Source: Deltaproteobacteria bacterium (GTDB lineage: Bacteria > Desulfobacterota > DSM-4660 > Desulfatiglandales > B25-G16). From it: a stretch of 9,996 bases of DNA. The position numbers and the translations under genes are program-made. Positions 7,610-9,996 of the stretch are shown here, piece by piece (within the stretch, counting starts at the first letter, position 1; each line of letters opens with the position of its first letter). The stretch lies in contig QMLT01000045.1 of the NCBI GenBank assembly GCA_003646875.1, positions 1-9,996 on the forward strand, in the 5' to 3' direction. The notes beneath the pieces are model-generated. The model was not told the origin of the DNA. It ran no database searches and saw only the letters and a program-made list of their open reading frames with translations.

Positions 7610-8488
7610 ATGAAAGTTTCAAAGATACTTTTTGTGTCCGAATTTGAGGAGCTATGGTTAGATGCCCTACAATCATTGATGGCGCTTAGAAAGGCAGGGA
7701 TGAATAATGTGGTGTTTCTCCATGTAATATCCAGGGATAAGGTAGCTATGAGGAGAGGCGCCGGGTATCTAAAGCAGGAAGAACGGAAGCTAAAAGAGAT
7801 AGCCGATATTCGGTTTATTGATTGGGCGGAAACTCTGTTTGAGGAGGGTATGGAAGTTGTGGCCCATATAGCCATTGGCAATATTGTACCCAAGATCCTC
7901 TCTGTTGCTGAAATTGAAGGAGTGGATCTCATTATCACTGCTCGGCGCAAAAGGGCTAAACTTGAGGAACTATATGCCGGTTCAGAAACATCGGATCTTC
8001 TGAGGAGAACTGTTAAACCGGTTTTAATATATAATTATCTATCACAGTCCGGAAAGGTGGGTGAGAACCCATTTGAGAGACTCCTTTTAGGGCTTGATTG
8101 GTCTGTATCTTCTGAAAAGATTCTTGACTATGTCCTTGCTTTAAAGGGTGCGGTGAAGAGAGTTGATATCGTTCATGTAGTTGGCGAAAAGGATGTTGCC
8201 AAAATATCCAGGATGGAGGTGCATAAATTAGAAAGGAGTAATAAGAAGAGATTGGATGAAGTATGTGATATTCTCGTTAACGAAAGATTCGATGCGCGAC
8301 CACATCTTTATATTGGTAAAGTTGAGGAGCAGATTCAGAAGGCAGCCTCTGAGCACAGGACTACTATGCTTGTTCTTGGAGCAAAAAGGAGAAGTATCTG
8401 GAAGGAAAAATGGTCAGGCAGTGCGGCCCATTCTCTCGCGGATAAGTCAGATTTGCCTGTCTTGATTGTGCCAGCTGAGGTTAAATAG
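7610..8488 (+). CDS. Tandem-domain universal stress protein (UspA family)
   Basis: This 292-residue protein has two Usp-type domains in a row and no membrane segment. Domain 1 (about 3-142) begins with the strand KILFVS and ends with KPVLIYN. Domain 2 (about 154-288) begins FERLLLGLDWS and ends LPVLIVP, both typical Usp edges. ATP-binding members use a G-x2-G-x9-G-(S/T) loop. In domain 2 the matching stretch has G257, R260 and G270/S271, so the second glycine is replaced by arginine. Domain 1 keeps only the final GS (G124/S125), after a basic ARRKR. Nucleotide binding may be altered or lost. An in-frame TTG four codons upstream could also start it, but ATG 7610 is better placed. The next Usp gene begins two bases after the stop, so the pair are probably translated together. 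Family members commonly modulate stress survival or partner proteins; the exact role here is unknown. Confidence 0.88.
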   Translation: MKVSKILFVSEFEELWLDALQSLMALRKAGMNNVVFLHVISRDKVAMRRGAGYLKQEERKLKEIADIRFIDWAETLFEEGMEVVAHIAIGNIVPKILSVAEIEGVDLIITARRKRAKLEELYAGSETSDLLRRTVKPVLIYNYLSQSGKVGENPFERLLLGLDWSVSSEKILDYVLALKGAVKRVDIVHVVGEKDVAKISRMEVHKLERSNKKRLDEVCDILVNERFDARPHLYIGKVEEQIQKAASEHRTTMLVLGAKRRSIWKEKWSGSAAHSLADKSDLPVLIVPAEVK

Positions 8489-8490
8489 TA

Positions 8491-9255
8491 GTGCCTGTAA
8501 AAATAAAGAAAATCCTCTATATACCATATCTGAAAGAGCCAACCTACGATTTCCTTGAAGGATTGCTGGATATAAAGAAGATTGGACTTGAGGAAATTAT
8601 CCTTTTCTCCGAGAGCCTTCCACAGGGATTAAAGGAAAAATTATCTGAGCAGGGAATAAATCTCAAGAGAGATAGGGGCTCAGGTCCGCTTATTCCAAGA
8701 ATTTTAGATTCAGCCAATAAAGAGAATGCATCCTTTATTGTAGTTCACCTCGCTAAAGAAAAGAAAAAAATGTTGAAAGGCTCTATAGTAAGAAATCTGA
8801 TCAAAAATACTCGCCTTCCTCTCCTGCTTATTCATGAAAATGGTGAGGAAAAGGGTTTTTCCACAAAAGGCTTGTTTGACAGCGTAATTCTTGCTATTAA
8901 CTGGTCTGATTCAACTCAAAGGGCATTGCTTTACGTGATAGGTGTGAAGGCGCTCGTAGGACTGATAGACACAGTATATGTGTTGAGTAAAAAACCGACT
9001 GTCAAAGATATCAGGAAACTGAGGGACAGAGTTGAAGAAATCAGGAAAATCTGCTTAGAGGAAAAGATAGATACTGAATCTCATATTTATGCTGGCAAGA
9101 CGCCGGAAGAGATTTTATTGGCTGCAAAAGACTATAATGCCACGCTTATTGCAATGGGATATGGCTCAAAGGGCATCTTTAAGGAAATCTTCTCAGGGAG
9201 CGCCTGCTATCGGGTAGCGGAGGAGTCTTCTGTGCCTGTTTTGATTATTCCTTAA
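8491..9255 (+). CDS. Second tandem Usp-like protein with reduced first domain
   Basis: This 254-residue protein begins at GTG 8491, two bases after the previous stop, with GAGG about 10 bases upstream. The C-terminal half (about 127-254) is a clear Usp domain: it starts FDSVILAINWSDS and ends SVPVLIIP. Its loop has G223, S226 and G236/S237, so serine replaces the second glycine of the G-x2-G-x9-G-(S/T) motif. The N-terminal half (about 5-116) keeps the opening strand KKILYIPYL and a terminal LPLLLIHEN, but is shorter and lacks a recognisable nucleotide loop, so it looks like a degenerate Usp domain. The protein has the same architecture as its upstream neighbour, which suggests an old duplication followed by divergence. 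The two may form a heteromeric complex. The antiporter subunit gene lies downstream. Confidence 0.82.
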   Translation: MPVKIKKILYIPYLKEPTYDFLEGLLDIKKIGLEEIILFSESLPQGLKEKLSEQGINLKRDRGSGPLIPRILDSANKENASFIVVHLAKEKKKMLKGSIVRNLIKNTRLPLLLIHENGEEKGFSTKGLFDSVILAINWSDSTQRALLYVIGVKALVGLIDTVYVLSKKPTVKDIRKLRDRVEEIRKICLEEKIDTESHIYAGKTPEEILLAAKDYNATLIAMGYGSKGIFKEIFSGSACYRVAEESSVPVLIIP

Positions 9256-9310
9256 ATTATAAAGGATGTAGCCAGGTATCTTGCCACCACAAACACCCCA
9301 AGAAAAAAAA

Positions 9311-9378
9311 TGAAACGGAGAGGGGGAGAACCGGAGATAAAAACTCACCGGTTCACCGTTTCACCACCTCTCCGGTTC
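9311..9378. repeat. Overlapping inverted repeats with alternative hairpins
   Basis: Four perfect pairings coexist. TGAAACGG (9311-9318) pairs with CCGTTTCA (9356-9363), and GAACCGG (9328-9334) with CCGGTTC (9348-9354); these two nest. GAACCGGAGA (9328-9337) pairs with TCTCCGGTTC (9369-9378), and CGGAGAGG (9316-9323) with CCTCTCCG (9367-9374). The last two compete with the first set. The right side also carries the short direct units CACCGGTT and CACCGTTT. On the + strand no T-run follows, so it is not a standard terminator of the Usp genes; on the - strand a run of eight T follows, but no gene there needs it. Confidence 0.7.
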
Positions 9379-9418
9379 AATCTTTGCCTTTGGGTCTTGT
9401 ATGGCTAAGTTGTTAAAA

Positions 9419-9423
9419 AAGGA
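9419..9423 (+). promoter_or_regulatory. Ribosome binding site of the antiporter subunit gene
   Basis: AAGGA ends 5 bases before ATG 9429. It supports the long form of the antiporter subunit over an internal start such as TTG 9600. Confidence 0.6.
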
Positions 9424-9428
9424 TAGAT

Positions 9429-9996
9429 ATGGAAGTTACGGTATTGGTGCAGGCTGTATATAAGGCCTTTGAAATTCTTGAGAAGGGTAAAAATAGCGAG
9501 AAGGCGAGAGAAGAGGCCAGGGAATTATTATATACATCTGCAAAGTTCACTAGTGAATCAAAATCCCTCACAGAGAAACGAGCTGCCAGGGATCTTCTGT
9601 TGAGCGCCAGACAGCCACGATTGGAACTACGGAATTCTGTTCTAACCTTTTTCATTTTGTTTGCCTTCTGGATTTTACTCTCAGGACGCTTTGACACCTT
9701 TCATCTTACCCTTGGTGTTATCTGTTCTGTGCTTGTCGCGTGCCTATCTCACGATCTTCTGTTTTTTAACATCAGGCTTGGCGACTTCAGGACTAGGGCC
9801 CGAAGGTTCGTTCAGGCTGGCCCCTGGTTCCTGGGCCAGATCTTTTCGGCAAACTTGCATGTGGCCGATCTGGCATTATCCCCAAAGATGCCGATAGATC
9901 CTCAGATAATACGTTTTAAGACAAAACTGGAGAGTGACATCGCATGGGTTGCTTTAGCCAATTCCATTACCCTCACTCCAGGGACCATTACCATAG
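9429..9996 (+). CDS. mrpE: Mrp/Mnh-type Na+/H+ antiporter subunit E, 3' truncated by window
   Basis: The open frame runs from ATG 9429 to the window edge: 189 codons with no stop, so the C-terminus is missing. Residues 68-189 match MrpE/MnhE, a small membrane subunit of the multisubunit cation/proton antiporter. A hydrophobic segment includes FFILFAFWILLSG (about 70-86), a second runs about 92-113, a basic loop follows (115-127), and the diagnostic ALANSITLTPGTITI lies at 175-189. Family members usually start right at the first membrane segment; here about 67 charged, helix-prone residues come first, with EKAREEARELL near 24-34 and EKRAARDLLLSAR near 49-61. An internal TTG at 9600 could give a conventional short form, but the site before ATG 9429 is better. 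Other Mrp subunits would be expected downstream, outside the window. Confidence 0.88.
   Translation, partial: MEVTVLVQAVYKAFEILEKGKNSEKAREEARELLYTSAKFTSESKSLTEKRAARDLLLSARQPRLELRNSVLTFFILFAFWILLSGRFDTFHLTLGVICSVLVACLSHDLLFFNIRLGDFRTRARRFVQAGPWFLGQIFSANLHVADLALSPKMPIDPQIIRFKTKLESDIAWVALANSITLTPGTITI

Larger units (their letters stand above)
9256..9428. other. 173-base intergenic region before the antiporter gene
   Basis: The longest gap in the window. It holds the inverted-repeat cluster at 9311-9378 and an A-rich run just before the antiporter start. I see no convincing -35/-10 or -24/-12 promoter. A 32-codon ORF starting at 9310 lies entirely over the repeats and is not credible as a gene. 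Confidence 0.6.

Noticed and set aside
9300..9378. Minus-strand terminator (hairpins followed by eight T)
   Set aside because: No minus-strand gene ends here; the T-run is probably incidental to the repeat.
9310..9408. 32-codon ORF in the intergenic region
   Set aside because: It lies over the inverted-repeat cluster, has no ribosome binding site and encodes repeat-derived low-complexity sequence.

Overview
The window is about 10 kb of densely packed genes, all on the + strand, moderately A+T-rich by eye. It looks like a bacterial chromosome. Soluble sensor kinases with several PAS domains, a DsrE-like protein, tandem universal stress proteins and an Mrp-type antiporter subunit together suggest an anaerobic, possibly sulfur-metabolising lineage such as Desulfobacterota or Nitrospirota. 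That placement is inference from gene content; there is no rRNA or other marker here.

Layout. Positions 13-2886 hold a complete uvrA (excinuclease ABC subunit A). After 28 bases comes a small DsrE/DsrF-like protein (2915-3361). A 61-base gap follows, containing a strong Shine-Dalgarno sequence and a possible 19-codon leader peptide that overlaps the next gene by ATGA. Then come a soluble histidine kinase with an N-terminal Rossmann-like domain and two PAS domains (3423-5516), a REC-PAS-histidine kinase hybrid (5546-7096) and a stand-alone receiver protein (7189-7581). Next are two tandem-domain universal stress proteins (7610-8488 and 8491-9255). After a 173-base intergenic region with overlapping inverted repeats, an MrpE/MnhE-type antiporter subunit starts at 9429 and runs off the end of the window.

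How they may work together. The genes from about 2915 to 8488 are close enough to be one transcription unit. They supply the parts of a cytoplasmic signalling chain: a kinase that may sense a dinucleotide, a hybrid kinase with an intact N-terminal receiver, and a separate single-domain receiver. No DNA-binding output domain is encoded. The nearby universal stress proteins and the antiporter locus are plausible physiological partners, but this is inferred from proximity only.

Two short repeat-rich segments stand out. One (7063-7124) forms the last codons of the hybrid kinase gene. The other (9311-9378) can fold into mutually exclusive hairpins upstream of the antiporter gene. No tRNA, rRNA, CRISPR array, insertion sequence, convincing promoter or convincing rho-independent terminator was seen. 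No gap between genes exceeds 300 bases.
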